NCBI RefSeq assembly: GCF_000515255.1
Contig: NZ_KI911559.1
Span: 93,500 to 157,499, forward strand
Direction: 5' to 3'
Source of the DNA: Rhodovibrio salinarum DSM 9154
Lineage (GTDB): Bacteria; Pseudomonadota; Alphaproteobacteria; Kiloniellales; Rhodovibrionaceae
Length of the DNA stretch: 64,000 nucleotides
Positions within the stretch are counted from its first letter, which is position 1. Each line of letters begins with the position of its first letter. Under the pieces are notes generated by a model. That model worked only from the letters and a program-made list of their open reading frames with translations, was not told the origin of the DNA and made no database searches. A program made the translations under genes and the position numbers. Of the stretch, positions 1 through 9,000 are shown piece by piece.

Positions 1-1033
1 GACTGGGATCGAAGACGTTGCACCCGTTCCGCATCTCCTCCCAGGTGCCCTCTTCGCAGAACTCCATCTCACCGGTCTTGGCGATCGGCAGCGGCAGCGT
101 CACCTGCTTGGGGACCGTCTTGCCTTCGAGGGAGGCCACCGCGATCTTCAACGCCAGCGCGCCGGAATAGGGCGGCGAGCCATAGGAAATGCTGCGGTAG
201 CCGATCGGACGGTAATGACCATCGGCGCCCTCGATCGCCCCCTTCGGCAGCATCTGCACCCGGTGACCGTTGGCCGATTCACCGGCGCAGGGGATTACGT
301 CCGCGTCGGCAACGCCCGCTTCCAGCTGCATCTTAGCCGCGGTGTAGCAGCCAACCTGCATCCACAAGCCGTCGATCGTGTCCCAGTGGTGGGTCGCGGT
401 GATCTGCGACAGCTTCTCGCGCGCCACCGCCTGCGACCACATGCCGGGGGCTTCCGCGATCACGTTGATGCCCTCGTGCCGGTCGAAGACCTCCTTCGCA
501 GCAGCGGTGCGCTTCTTGTCGACGGACGTTCCGGGCACCCCGGTCACCAGCACGACGTCGCCCTCGCCGCCCAGTTCCTCGGCCAGCCATTCCGCGGTTA
601 CGCGGCCGGCTTCGGTCTGGTCGATCGTGACGTTGTGGGCGCAATCCGCAGTGATCTCGGCATCGTAGGCGATGATGAAGACACCCCGGTTGCAGGCGTG
701 TCGCACCACCTGTTTCAAGGCCGTGGGCGAAATCGGATAGACGACGATCGCGTCCGCGCCGGCCTGCACCATGGCGTTGATCTGCTGGATCTGCTTCTGC
801 GCATTCGCGCCGGAAACCTGGACCTCCAGATCGACCCGATCCTTGTAATCGGGATGTGCGGCCATCGCCTTGACCATGCGCTGAGCCTCGGCCTGCCAGT
901 CATTGCCGATATAGCTCATGCTCAGATAGATCTTGTAGGGCTCCTTGGCCTGCGCCGGAGATGGTCCGAAAACAGCGCCGGCCAACGCCAGCAGACCGGT
1001 CGCCAGACATACTGCACACGTTATCCGCTTCAT
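1..1033 (-). CDS. Sugar ABC transporter periplasmic binding protein (ribose/RbsB type), C-terminus cut by window edge
   Basis: The reading frame starts at an ATG at 1031-1033 and stays open to the left edge, so at least 344 residues are present and the end is missing. It begins with a signal peptide (MKRITCAVCLATG, then a hydrophobic stretch to about residue 30, cleavage near AQA-KEPY). The mature start KEPYKIYLSMSYIGNDW and the later QIQQINAMVQAGADAIVVYP are typical of the periplasmic-binding-protein family 4/RbsB fold. The ribosome site is GGGAGGG about 8 bases before the ATG. It lies 81 bp after the lactonase gene on the same strand, so it belongs to the lacI-led operon. The ligand is inferred to be a sugar; which one cannot be read from sequence. 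The permease and ATPase genes presumably lie beyond the left edge. Confidence 0.85.
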   Translation of the reverse strand, partial: MKRITCAVCLATGLLALAGAVFGPSPAQAKEPYKIYLSMSYIGNDWQAEAQRMVKAMAAHPDYKDRVDLEVQVSGANAQKQIQQINAMVQAGADAIVVYPISPTALKQVVRHACNRGVFIIAYDAEITADCAHNVTIDQTEAGRVTAEWLAEELGGEGDVVLVTGVPGTSVDKKRTAAAKEVFDRHEGINVIAEAPGMWSQAVAREKLSQITATHHWDTIDGLWMQVGCYTAAKMQLEAGVADADVIPCAGESANGHRVQMLPKGAIEGADGHYRPIGYRSISYGSPPYSGALALKIAVASLEGKTVPKQVTLPLPIAKTGEMEFCEEGTWEEMRNGCNVFDPS

Positions 1034-1114
1034 TGAGCGCCCTCCCATAGGGGTATGGATCATTTTCTTATTGTTGGCCTGCCGGAAACCGGCTGGCGGC
1101 ATTTGCCGGACGGT

Positions 1115-1990
1115 TCACGCCGCGAAGCGCGGTTCCGGCAATCCGGTGACGCCGAGCCCGCGAATGGCGAACAGACTTCCGCCTAGCGGACCATCCTCGG
1201 GCAGATGCGGCAGCGGCGGTTTCGCCATCGAGGTTGCGAACAGGATGTCGAGGTCCGGGCCGCCGAACATGACGCTCGTGACCTTCTTGACCGGCATCTC
1301 GATCCGGCGGTCGACACGGCCGTCCGGCGCGTAGCGCACGATTTCGCCGCCATAGACCTGGGCGTTCCACAGACAGCCTTCGGCATCGACGGTCGATCCG
1401 TCGGGTACGCCATCCTGGCCTTTGGTCGAACAGAAGGTACGGCGGTTCGAGATGGTGCCCTGGTCGAGGTCGTAGTCGTACGCCCAGATATCCTCGCTCC
1501 AGGTATCCGTGAAATAGAACGTCCGGCCGTCCGGGCTCCAACAAGGGCCGTTCGAGACCATGATCCCGCTTTCCAGCTTGCTCCAGCTGAAGTCGGGATC
1601 GAGACGATAGAGCGCCCCGTTCGGCGCCGACTCTTGCATGTCCATCGAACCGACAAGGAAGCGCCCGTGGCGGTCGACCTTGCCGTCGTTCATTCGCGTC
1701 GTCTCGATATCCGCCTCGGGGTCGCCGATCGCCTCAAGTTCGCCGGTGGCGAAGTCCAGTAGGAAAAAGCCGGTGCGCAGCGCAACCACGGCGCCGGATC
1801 CGTCCTTGCGCAGCGCCATCGAGCCGATCTTCTCGGGGACGTCCCACGTCTCGACTTCCCGGCCCTCAACGGTTGCGCGGTAGACCTTGTTACCGAAGCT
1901 ATCGATCCAGTAGATGCGTTGCTGCTGGACGTCCCAAAGCGGCCCTTCCCCAAGGATCGTTTGGCAGTCCACGAGTTGTTCGATTTTCAT
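1115..1990 (-). CDS. SMP-30/gluconolactonase/LRE family lactonase
   Basis: The product has 291 residues, the usual length for SMP-30/regucalcin-type sugar lactonases, which hydrolyse aldonolactones using a divalent metal in a six-bladed propeller. Visible family landmarks are LGEGPLWD near residue 13 (metal-site Glu), RMNDGKVDRHGRFLVG near 100 (Asn/Asp site), GIMVSNGPCWSPDG near 140-155, and DGVPDGSTVDAEGCLW near 193-207. The ATG at 1988-1990 follows a clear GGGAGG site. It stands between lacI (41 bp upstream) and a sugar-binding protein gene, which supports a role in an oxidative sugar pathway (aldose to lactone to aldonate). The exact lactone is not determined. Confidence 0.88.
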   Translation of the reverse strand: MKIEQLVDCQTILGEGPLWDVQQQRIYWIDSFGNKVYRATVEGREVETWDVPEKIGSMALRKDGSGAVVALRTGFFLLDFATGELEAIGDPEADIETTRMNDGKVDRHGRFLVGSMDMQESAPNGALYRLDPDFSWSKLESGIMVSNGPCWSPDGRTFYFTDTWSEDIWAYDYDLDQGTISNRRTFCSTKGQDGVPDGSTVDAEGCLWNAQVYGGEIVRYAPDGRVDRRIEMPVKKVTSVMFGGPDLDILFATSMAKPPLPHLPEDGPLGGSLFAIRGLGVTGLPEPRFAA

Positions 1991-2031
1991 GATTTAAGTC
2001 CTCCCGAAGCTTTTTTCTTTGTCGGCAGACG

Positions 2032-3057
2032 TCAGGCGGATGCGCGCACCTCCAGGTGGAAAGGCAGCAGGATTTGCCGCTCCATCCGCTCGCCACGATG
2101 GTTGGCAAGCTCGACGATGACCTCCGCGGCGGCGCGCCCGAACTGGCTGTGCGGGACGTGCACCGTGCTGAGCCACGTTGCGAGCCAGGCGTTGAGGGGA
2201 TTGTCGTCGAAGCCGAACAGCGCGACGTCGGCGACCGACAAGCCCTGGTCGGCCAGACGGCGATGGGCGCCGTAGGCCATCAGATCGTTGCCGCAGAAAA
2301 CGGCGTCCGGACGGTGTCCACCCGCGAGCAGGCGGGCCATCGCGGCATCGCCCGACTCGATCGTCAGCGCCCCCTGCTCGACCAGATCCGGGTCAAGCGG
2401 CTTACCCGCAGCCGCCAGGGCAGACTGGAAGCCTTCGAACCGCTCGCGGCTGGCAGGCGATGTCTGCGGTCCGCGAATGCATCCGATCCGCGCCCAACCG
2501 CGCTCCGCGAAATGTTCCCCGACCGCCTCGCCCGCAGCGGCGTTGTCGATGCCGATGAAGGGCCCAGGCACGCCCTGCGGTGCCCGCCGGTTGAGGAACA
2601 CGATCGGCGTGTCGGAGTTGGCGGCCGTGCGCAGCTCAGCGGTCTCGACCGCGCCGAGCAGGACGATCGCCGCGACGTTGTGCGCCTGCATCTCCCGCAA
2701 ATACTCGTCCTGGATCGCGGGATCCTCGCTGGTGTTGCAGAGGATCATCGCGTAGCCGCGTTCGCGCAGCGCGGTCTCGGTCGCATGCGCGATGGCGGCG
2801 TAGAAGGCGTTCGTCGCGTCCGGGATCAGCAGCGCAACCACATGCGCGACCTGGGTACGCAAGGTCCGTCCAACCTGACTGGGACGGTAACCAAGCGTCT
2901 GCATTGCCTGCCGCACCCGTTGGCAGGTTTCCTCGGCCACCGGATTGCGGTCGCCGGCTTTCGCGTTCAGCACGCGGCTGACCGTGGCCACCGAGACCCC
3001 CGCCTGGCGGGCGACATCGGCAACGGTCGCGCGGCGCTTGTTCGCAGACTTCTGCAT
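2032..3057 (-). CDS. LacI-family transcriptional regulator
   Basis: With the ATG at 3055-3057 the product is 341 residues, the normal LacI/GalR length. The N-terminal helix-turn-helix reads ATVADVARQAGVSVATVSRVLN, followed by a hinge and a periplasmic-binding-protein-like sensor domain (PDATNAFYAAIAHATE, GFDDNPLNAWLATWLSTV). An in-frame ATG further upstream at 3079-3081 is less likely because it has no ribosome site and abuts the operator, whereas GGACAGG precedes 3057. Two palindromic operators of LacI type lie just upstream, so autorepression is likely. It heads an operon with a sugar lactonase and a sugar-binding protein, whose substrate or intermediate is probably the inducer. Confidence 0.92.
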   Translation of the reverse strand: MQKSANKRRATVADVARQAGVSVATVSRVLNAKAGDRNPVAEETCQRVRQAMQTLGYRPSQVGRTLRTQVAHVVALLIPDATNAFYAAIAHATETALRERGYAMILCNTSEDPAIQDEYLREMQAHNVAAIVLLGAVETAELRTAANSDTPIVFLNRRAPQGVPGPFIGIDNAAAGEAVGEHFAERGWARIGCIRGPQTSPASRERFEGFQSALAAAGKPLDPDLVEQGALTIESGDAAMARLLAGGHRPDAVFCGNDLMAYGAHRRLADQGLSVADVALFGFDDNPLNAWLATWLSTVHVPHSQFGRAAAEVIVELANHRGERMERQILLPFHLEVRASA

Positions 3058-3083
3058 GGCCTGTCCGGGTCGCTCTGGCATTA

Positions 3084-3097
3084 TGTAATCGTTTACA
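3084..3097. promoter_or_regulatory. LacI-type operator 1 (TGTAATCGTTTACA)
   Basis: A 14-base near-perfect palindrome centred on CG, the hallmark of LacI-family sites. It overlaps a -10-like CATAAT (3080-3085, read on the minus strand) before lacI. Its centre is 27 bp from operator 2. Confidence 0.75.
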
Positions 3098-3110
3098 TTC
3101 GCGAACAGTC

Positions 3111-3124
3111 TGTAATCGATTACA
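3111..3124. promoter_or_regulatory. LacI-type operator 2 (TGTAATCGATTACA)
   Basis: A perfect 14-base palindrome with the same half-site as operator 1 (TGTAA). The pair flanks the probable -35 region of the minus-strand lacI promoter, consistent with binding by the adjacent LacI-family protein. Confidence 0.78.
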
Positions 3125-3230
3125 TGATCGTTTCCGCGATACCGCCTGGTTGTCAAGCTGTTTTCGGAATGATTGACGAAGACCGCCACCGACAGGCGGA
3201 CACACACCGCGCTCTCGAGATCAGGATTCA

Positions 3231-3248
3231 AGGCGCCTCACGGCGCCT
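3231..3248 (-). terminator. Possible stem-loop between the WG-repeat operon and the lacI promoter
   Basis: GGCGCC-TCAC-GGCGCC can fold to a 6-7 bp stem with a four-base loop, about 110 bp after the last WG-repeat gene. No U-tract follows on the minus strand, so intrinsic termination is uncertain. The rest of 3249-3356 shows nothing recognisable. Confidence 0.3.
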
Positions 3249-3356
3249 CAAAGCGTTTTGGGCAGCCGCGCAACACGCCCGCGCCCCAAATCTGGCCCAA
3301 CAGCGGCACACCGCCGGCTGGGCCAGACCTGCCCAGCCAGCGGCGCACGCAAACCG

Positions 3357-6245
3357 TCAGCGGCAGTTGCTCGGCATCGCCTCCGGCCAAACACGGCGGT
3401 TATCCGGGCCATACAGCACCCGCACGCCGCACCGCTGCGTGACCCGTGCGACCGGGCGCCCCGTGCGGTCGATCATCATGGCGTTGTAGCCCGTCGTGAC
3501 GACGGCCCGCCCGTCGCTGAACGCAGTGGCATTGCTATAGACCGGCGGGATCAGATACCGCCCCTTCCGGTCGATATATCCGTAGACGCCCTCGGCGCCG
3601 GCGGCGAACGCCAGCCCATCGTCGCTGAGCATCCCCAGATCGCGATAGCGGCCGATATCCAGCGGCGTGCCGGAGTTGTCGATCCAAACGGCCGGCTCGT
3701 CCCGATCCGCGCGCGACAACGCCACACCGTTGCGGAACGCGCCCGCCTGGCTCTCCAGGCGCAAGGCCGGCTCGCCTTGCGCGTCGGCATAGACCGTCTT
3801 GCCCGCCACATGATCCGAACCGATGAGCCAGTCCGAGTCCGCCGGCCAGGACCACCATGCGGTCTCCAGGTCGGCGACCCGTTCACCCTGTTGGTCGATA
3901 ATGTGCGGTCCTGTGTGATCGCGGAAGAGCGCGTGGCCGGAGTCTTCGTGGAAGGACGAGCCAACGCCCACGCGAAGGGGGAGCGCCCAGTCCCCGTCGG
4001 CAGTGAGATAGCCCGTGGCAGGACGCCGGGCGGTCCGCACCCAATTGCCGACACGCGCGAATTTCGTCTTCCGACCGTCAAGTTCGATCTCGCCACTCGG
4101 CGATAGCAGACGGTCCAGATGGTCATCATTGCAACCGCAATAGACCAGGATCCGCCCGTCCGGCCAGGGCGCGATCTGAAGCTGGGAGGTATAGGGCACG
4201 ATCATCTCACCCGAGGCATCCACGATCGCGCGCGGTTCCCGGTTAAAGAACGTCTCCGACGGCTTGTGTTGGACCGCCCACAGCTGACCGTTCAGGCGCT
4301 CGACGTAACCGTAGCGCGGTGACAGCGTCCAATCGCCGTTCGTATCGATGACGCCGACCTTGCCGTCGGCCGCGGTGGCAATCGCCTGCCCGTCGACGAA
4401 GTCCTCGATCGCCTGGAACTTGGCCTCGCCCCTGGGCTCACCGGCTTGGATATCGTACAGACGCAGGAGCGCATCGGCCGCCGCCGTTTTCTGGTAGGCC
4501 AGGAAGCCCGGCGCGACCACGTCCATGCCAAAAGCGGGGGGCAGATCGTAAAGCTTGCCCTCCCGGTCGAGAGCTTGAACCGCACCGTCCGCGTAGGTCA
4601 TCGCATAGCCGTGCTGGAACTTGGCGATACTGTTCCGCGTCGCGGCCAGCACGACCTTGCCGTGCCCGTCGATCATGCCGACCCCATCGGCCGTCTCCAC
4701 GGCAAAGCGGGAGTCCCGCGTCTGGGTGGGATCTTCATCCAGCGGCGTCACCTTCTGCCACGCCTGATCGACCACGATACGGCCATCGGACAGCAAGAGG
4801 CCGGCGCCCTCACCGGCGCAATTACAATGGCCACGGGTCAGGATGGCGATCGGCACCGGACCCTCGTCTTCCGGGACTCGCTGGACGACCTCCAGGCCAT
4901 ACTCCCCCACCTTGTCGCGGACCTCCGGCGTCAGCGTGGGCTGGAGGTCCGGTCCCAGCACATTAAGAAAATTGCGCTGCGCGTTCTTCATCCAATAGGA
5001 ACCGCCCCGGACCTCGATCGAGTCGATCTGCCCGACCCACTTGTGGGTTTTGCGCAAGAGCTTGTGACCGGCGCGCGATACGAGCCCGCCGATGCCCCCT
5101 TCGCCATCCCCGAGCACCAGCAGGCTGTTATCGAGGACCATCTCTGCGGTGAAGCCGTCTTCGAGGACCAGCGGTTCCTGTGCGCCAGGGGCCAAGACGC
5201 GGGGGCCATCCTCTGCCTGATACACGACGAAGGGACCGACCCGGTCGAGGTTGTAATAGGCATCCCGATCAACCTTGGTGAGCACCGTGCCATTGCGATC
5301 CAGGATCGCGAGCTGGCTGTCCCGGTCGACCACCAGCCAGAAATCGTCGGAAAGCCGCCGGACGTTACGGTAATCGTCCCCGACGACCGTGCCGTCGGGC
5401 TTCAACAGCGTCTGCCCGGCGGAACCGCGATTGGCGATCCACAAGCCACCTTCTTCGTTCGGCGCATCGATCGAGTCATAGAACGGCGGCACGACCAAGA
5501 TAGAGTCACCGTTGAGGACGCCGACCCCGTCATCGAAGCTGACGCGGAACAGGTTTTCCTCGGGATCGCCGAACCGGCCGAGCACTTCCATGTCGCCCGA
5601 AACGACCAGTTGCCGGCCGTCCGGGGCGGTATGGACCGCATGGTAGGTCGTCCGGACCGGCGCCGGATCGCCCGCGCCAACCTCAATCGAGGCGACATTC
5701 TCGCCAAGATCGATGTCGAGGTCATGGTCATCGCGCCCGATCAACGTCCAGTGATAGTCGCGTTTGACCGGGGCGATGCCGATCTCGGCGAACGGCTTCG
5801 CATCCTGGAATGCCGCGTCGACGACCCAGTTCCCCGAAGCGTCGATGAAGCCCCAGTCCGACCCGTCCTTGGCTGCGGCAAGCCCCTGCGCGAACGGCTT
5901 CACGGCATCGAACTGCGGCGCCGCGACAAGCTTCCCATCACGGTCGATCAGGCCCCATCGATGATCCTTCAACCCCCGGGCCGCCGCGACGTCATCGATG
6001 TGCACGCCCAAAGCGGGCAAGCGCACCGCGGCCATGCCATTGCCAAGCGCTGCCATACAGTCGGTGCCGCGAGGGGTCGGCGTCTCCGAGGGATAAAGCG
6101 CTTCAAACGCGTGGGCGCGTCCAGAGGCCTTGCACGTCTGCGCCTGTGCCTGGGCAGACGGCACCGGCCAAAGCAGCGCACACGCCATGAGCGCGCCGCC
6201 GAGTTGTGCCACGAAGAGAGCGCGCATCGGGAAACCATCGCTCAT
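3357..6245 (-). CDS. Secreted WG-repeat protein (third of three)
   Basis: A 962-residue protein with a signal peptide (hydrophobic residues about 8-30, ending SAQAQA) and many WG repeats, e.g. WGLIDRDGKLVAAPQFDAV near 97-115 and WGFIDASGNWVVDAAFQDA near 132-150, with further copies to the C-terminus (GVYGYIDRKGRYLIPPVYS). WG repeats (KWGFIDxxGxxVIxPxYD-like) form beta-rich extracellular or periplasmic domains of unknown molecular function. The C-terminus has a Cys-containing motif (QRCGVRVLYG...WPEAMPSNC) shared with the preceding gene. The ATG overlaps the stop of that gene by four bases (6242-6245) and has a GGAAGGGGG ribosome site, so the genes are translationally coupled. No enzyme motif is visible. 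Confidence 0.85.
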   Translation of the reverse strand: MSDGFPMRALFVAQLGGALMACALLWPVPSAQAQAQTCKASGRAHAFEALYPSETPTPRGTDCMAALGNGMAAVRLPALGVHIDDVAAARGLKDHRWGLIDRDGKLVAAPQFDAVKPFAQGLAAAKDGSDWGFIDASGNWVVDAAFQDAKPFAEIGIAPVKRDYHWTLIGRDDHDLDIDLGENVASIEVGAGDPAPVRTTYHAVHTAPDGRQLVVSGDMEVLGRFGDPEENLFRVSFDDGVGVLNGDSILVVPPFYDSIDAPNEEGGLWIANRGSAGQTLLKPDGTVVGDDYRNVRRLSDDFWLVVDRDSQLAILDRNGTVLTKVDRDAYYNLDRVGPFVVYQAEDGPRVLAPGAQEPLVLEDGFTAEMVLDNSLLVLGDGEGGIGGLVSRAGHKLLRKTHKWVGQIDSIEVRGGSYWMKNAQRNFLNVLGPDLQPTLTPEVRDKVGEYGLEVVQRVPEDEGPVPIAILTRGHCNCAGEGAGLLLSDGRIVVDQAWQKVTPLDEDPTQTRDSRFAVETADGVGMIDGHGKVVLAATRNSIAKFQHGYAMTYADGAVQALDREGKLYDLPPAFGMDVVAPGFLAYQKTAAADALLRLYDIQAGEPRGEAKFQAIEDFVDGQAIATAADGKVGVIDTNGDWTLSPRYGYVERLNGQLWAVQHKPSETFFNREPRAIVDASGEMIVPYTSQLQIAPWPDGRILVYCGCNDDHLDRLLSPSGEIELDGRKTKFARVGNWVRTARRPATGYLTADGDWALPLRVGVGSSFHEDSGHALFRDHTGPHIIDQQGERVADLETAWWSWPADSDWLIGSDHVAGKTVYADAQGEPALRLESQAGAFRNGVALSRADRDEPAVWIDNSGTPLDIGRYRDLGMLSDDGLAFAAGAEGVYGYIDRKGRYLIPPVYSNATAFSDGRAVVTTGYNAMMIDRTGRPVARVTQRCGVRVLYGPDNRRVWPEAMPSNCR

Positions 6246-7744
6246 TGTTCACCCCCTTCCTGGGCCGGGCTGTCTTGAGATGCACCGTCCTCTGCCGCGT
6301 CCTCGCAAGCGGGCTGCTCGTCCGGCCAGGTGCGCTCTCCCTGCGCGTTCTCGACAACGATCTGCCCACAGTGCGTGCCGAAGTGGATCGTCATTTCACC
6401 CTGCTTGTTGATGAAGAACAGTTCACCGTCCTGATCGACCACCAAGGAGTGGCCTTCGCTAAAGGAGTTCACCGCGGAATAGTTGGCCGGAATGGCGAGC
6501 GCGCCCTCCCGGTCGATAAACCCGAACAACCGGCCAGAAACATCCGATCGCAGGAAAAAGGCCCGTCCTTCGGTCATGGGACCAAGAACGTCGAAGAACG
6601 GCCCGATGACTTTCTTCCCTTGGGCATCGAGGAAGCCCTCTTTGTGCGCCTCCGCGTCGCGGTACGGGACCAGTCCTTCGCTTCCCGTTTCATAGGTCAG
6701 CTTGTAGAGACCTTCGATACGCGCCAGTTCCTGCCCCTTAGGATCGATCAGTGCAGTTGCCCTCTCGTCCTCCAAGATCCGGGCATAGCGGTTCATTCCG
6801 GAAATCGGGAACGTCCTCTCGGCGTCCAGGTCCAGGATGCTGCCGTCGGCCTTGACGAAGATCGTCTCGTTGCCGTCATAAGCACGCGCCACCTGCTGCG
6901 GCAGGGTAAATTTTATTTGATCGAAGCGCGGCTGAAGGCGCCAGTTCCCCTGCGCATCGACCGCCCCCCTCCGCGAGCCGAAGGTCAGGACCGCCAAATC
7001 CCCCATAGGCGTGATATCCTCTAGCGGACTGGTGGTCTCAAAGAGCGTCTCCCCCGCGCGGTTGATGAGGCGCGCCCCGCCGCTGGCGGGTTGCACGAGG
7101 ATACGCCCGTGCTTCATCTCCTGCGGTCGCGCGCTCAAGCCGGTCGCGATCACCTCGCCCGTTTCCGGCGCGGCCAGCGTGTAAGAGCTTTCGCTGTCTT
7201 CCCGCTCGGTCAGCAGATAGAGGCCCGAGGCGAGGCGCTCGGGTTCTCGGTAGCTGGCATACGCGGGATCGATCACCCAATTGCCCGCGCGGTCGATGAT
7301 GCCCCACACCTGCTCACTCGGCTTTGATCCTGGCATCTCGGCTGCTGCGAAACCGCCGGAGAATTCCGTCACATCGGTGAAGACAGGCTCGCTGATCGTC
7401 TTGCTGGCATCGACATCCCACAGGCCATAACGCGGTCCCCGGCGATCGGAAACACGCTGGCGGTAGGTTAGAATGCCGTCGGTTATCTCGCCGCGATTGC
7501 GGAAGACCGCACGCCGTACCGCATGCTCCGTGCCGTCATCGGCCACGATCAACCCGTCGTCGCTCCCCGGCTTCCGGGCAAGCGCGTAGCCGTCAGTAAA
7601 AGAGGATAAATCGGCATACTTCGGGTCGATGACCCAGTCGCCGTTAGCCCCGATCGCGCCATAAAGGCGCGCGTCGTTGCGCACGCGCACCGGCCCCTGT
7701 TTGACGTAGGACGCATAGACCTCGGCCCAGTCCTCCTGGGTCAC
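6242..7744 (-). CDS. WG-repeat protein without its own signal peptide (second of three)
   Basis: A 500-residue protein starting at a GTG (7742-7744) that overlaps the stop of the previous gene (GTGA), with GGGAGG upstream. It contains WG-like repeats (LYGAIGANGDWVIDPKYAD near residue 27, WGIIDRAGNWVIDPAYAS near 142) and ends in an acidic tail (CEDAAEDGASQDSPAQEGG). Unlike its neighbours it has no hydrophobic leader. Its first residues and its C-terminal CGxxVxxxxGxRxWPxxxPxC pattern resemble the second half of the 962-residue neighbour. It may therefore be the detached C-terminal half of a longer secreted protein, either by real gene fission or by a frameshift near 7741. Function unknown. Confidence 0.75.
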   Translation of the reverse strand: MTQEDWAEVYASYVKQGPVRVRNDARLYGAIGANGDWVIDPKYADLSSFTDGYALARKPGSDDGLIVADDGTEHAVRRAVFRNRGEITDGILTYRQRVSDRRGPRYGLWDVDASKTISEPVFTDVTEFSGGFAAAEMPGSKPSEQVWGIIDRAGNWVIDPAYASYREPERLASGLYLLTEREDSESSYTLAAPETGEVIATGLSARPQEMKHGRILVQPASGGARLINRAGETLFETTSPLEDITPMGDLAVLTFGSRRGAVDAQGNWRLQPRFDQIKFTLPQQVARAYDGNETIFVKADGSILDLDAERTFPISGMNRYARILEDERATALIDPKGQELARIEGLYKLTYETGSEGLVPYRDAEAHKEGFLDAQGKKVIGPFFDVLGPMTEGRAFFLRSDVSGRLFGFIDREGALAIPANYSAVNSFSEGHSLVVDQDGELFFINKQGEMTIHFGTHCGQIVVENAQGERTWPDEQPACEDAAEDGASQDSPAQEGGEQ

Positions 7745-9000
7745 GATCGCGCCTCCCGGGATAAAATCGCCGGGGCGGCGTTCACGTCTTTCGGGCGCAA
7801 CTCCGCGAGCGGTAGTGTGGCCTCATTGGCTGCGGTGGCAGGCAAAGGCGTGACGTAATAATCCTCAAGGCGCGCCGTCGTCTCGTCGTCGAGCACCGCA
7901 GTTCCATCCGGACTAAAAGGCTCGACCGGCTGAGATTCTTTATCGTATATCCAGAGATAGTCGCCTTTTACGCGGCCAGAGTCGAAATCGGCGAAGGTTT
8001 TGGTCACGACCTCGCCTGCCGCGTTGATGATCACGACCCCCTCGTCGATCTGGAAGTAAGTGGGGAGCTCATCGCGGTTGATCTGGCGCGGTCTCTTACC
8101 AAGCGACACGAGCGTATTGCCGTCATTGCCCAGCAACAGCTTGGTGCGATCTTGTTGCCGGACATACCAGATGCCGGGTGCGACCAGCGAGATGGTCCGG
8201 AACACAGGTTGCGTCAGCGCCTGCCCCTGGCGATCCACGAGCTGCCAACCGTCGTCGCGCTTAAGTGCAAAGGCCTCGCCATCGGTTTTCGGCAAGTACC
8301 GCGTGTGCAACGTTTCCGGGGCAACGATCCATGCGCCATCCGCGTCCAGCAGGCCCCACTGCCCGCGATAGCGGCTGTCCCGTATCAGGACGAACAAACC
8401 GCCCTCGACAGACGGCGCCGGCTCCACCCGCATCGTCTTGTCGGGCAGGGTGAGCACCGTCTCGGACGCCGCGTTCCAGACTTTGGGGACGACCGGCACT
8501 TCAATCGGCGTCAGCGAGAGTTCGCTCTGATTCCCCGGCTCAAGGTAACGCGCGCCAAGCGGAAAGCGCTTCACAACGGCCCCGGTCCGGTCGATCAGGC
8601 TGAATTCCTCCCCCTCTTCGACGACGGCAACACCGGCGGCATTGAAAGAATTGGCCGAATCGTAATGCGGTGAAATCACAAATGCGCCAGACGTATCGAT
8701 GTAGCCCCACTTGCCGTCGAGCTTTACCTGAGCAAGCCCATTGGCAAAGGGGGCCGCCTTCTCGAAACGCGGCGCGATCGCCATCTGACCGTCATAGTCG
8801 ATATAGCCATAGACCGGCGCCTTATCTAACGACTCGACCGATCCAGTCGGCACAAGAGCCCGCCCGTCGTGAAACGTGCCGAAGCAACTGACAGGGTCCC
8901 GCCAATCGCAACTCCGCGGCCAATTCTGAGCTGCCAAGGCAGGCGAGGCGGCAAGAACCAACGCAAGACAAATGGCCATACGCAGCCGGAGGCAAGTCAT
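7741..9000 (-). CDS. Secreted WG-repeat protein (first of three)
   Basis: With the ATG at 8998-9000, preceded by a strong AAAGGAGAG site, the product has 419 residues. It opens with a classical signal peptide (MTCLRLRMAICLALVLAASPALA). WG repeats follow directly: YGYIDYDGQMAIAPRFEKA and WGYIDTSGAFVISPHYDSA, then more degenerate copies such as WGLLDADGAWIVAPE. A longer upstream start exists in frame but would bury the signal peptide and lacks a ribosome site. It is the promoter-proximal gene of the three-gene WG operon. The combined length of this and the next protein (919) is close to that of the third (962). Molecular role unknown; secretion is the only firm inference. Confidence 0.82.
   Translation of the reverse strand: MTCLRLRMAICLALVLAASPALAAQNWPRSCDWRDPVSCFGTFHDGRALVPTGSVESLDKAPVYGYIDYDGQMAIAPRFEKAAPFANGLAQVKLDGKWGYIDTSGAFVISPHYDSANSFNAAGVAVVEEGEEFSLIDRTGAVVKRFPLGARYLEPGNQSELSLTPIEVPVVPKVWNAASETVLTLPDKTMRVEPAPSVEGGLFVLIRDSRYRGQWGLLDADGAWIVAPETLHTRYLPKTDGEAFALKRDDGWQLVDRQGQALTQPVFRTISLVAPGIWYVRQQDRTKLLLGNDGNTLVSLGKRPRQINRDELPTYFQIDEGVVIINAAGEVVTKTFADFDSGRVKGDYLWIYDKESQPVEPFSPDGTAVLDDETTARLEDYYVTPLPATAANEATLPLAELRPKDVNAAPAILSREARS

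Noticed and set aside
4446..6278. 610-residue open frame on the plus strand opposite the WG-repeat gene
   Set aside because: It is the antisense of a high-GC coding gene with clear repeats and signal peptide; its translation lacks any domain or ribosome site.
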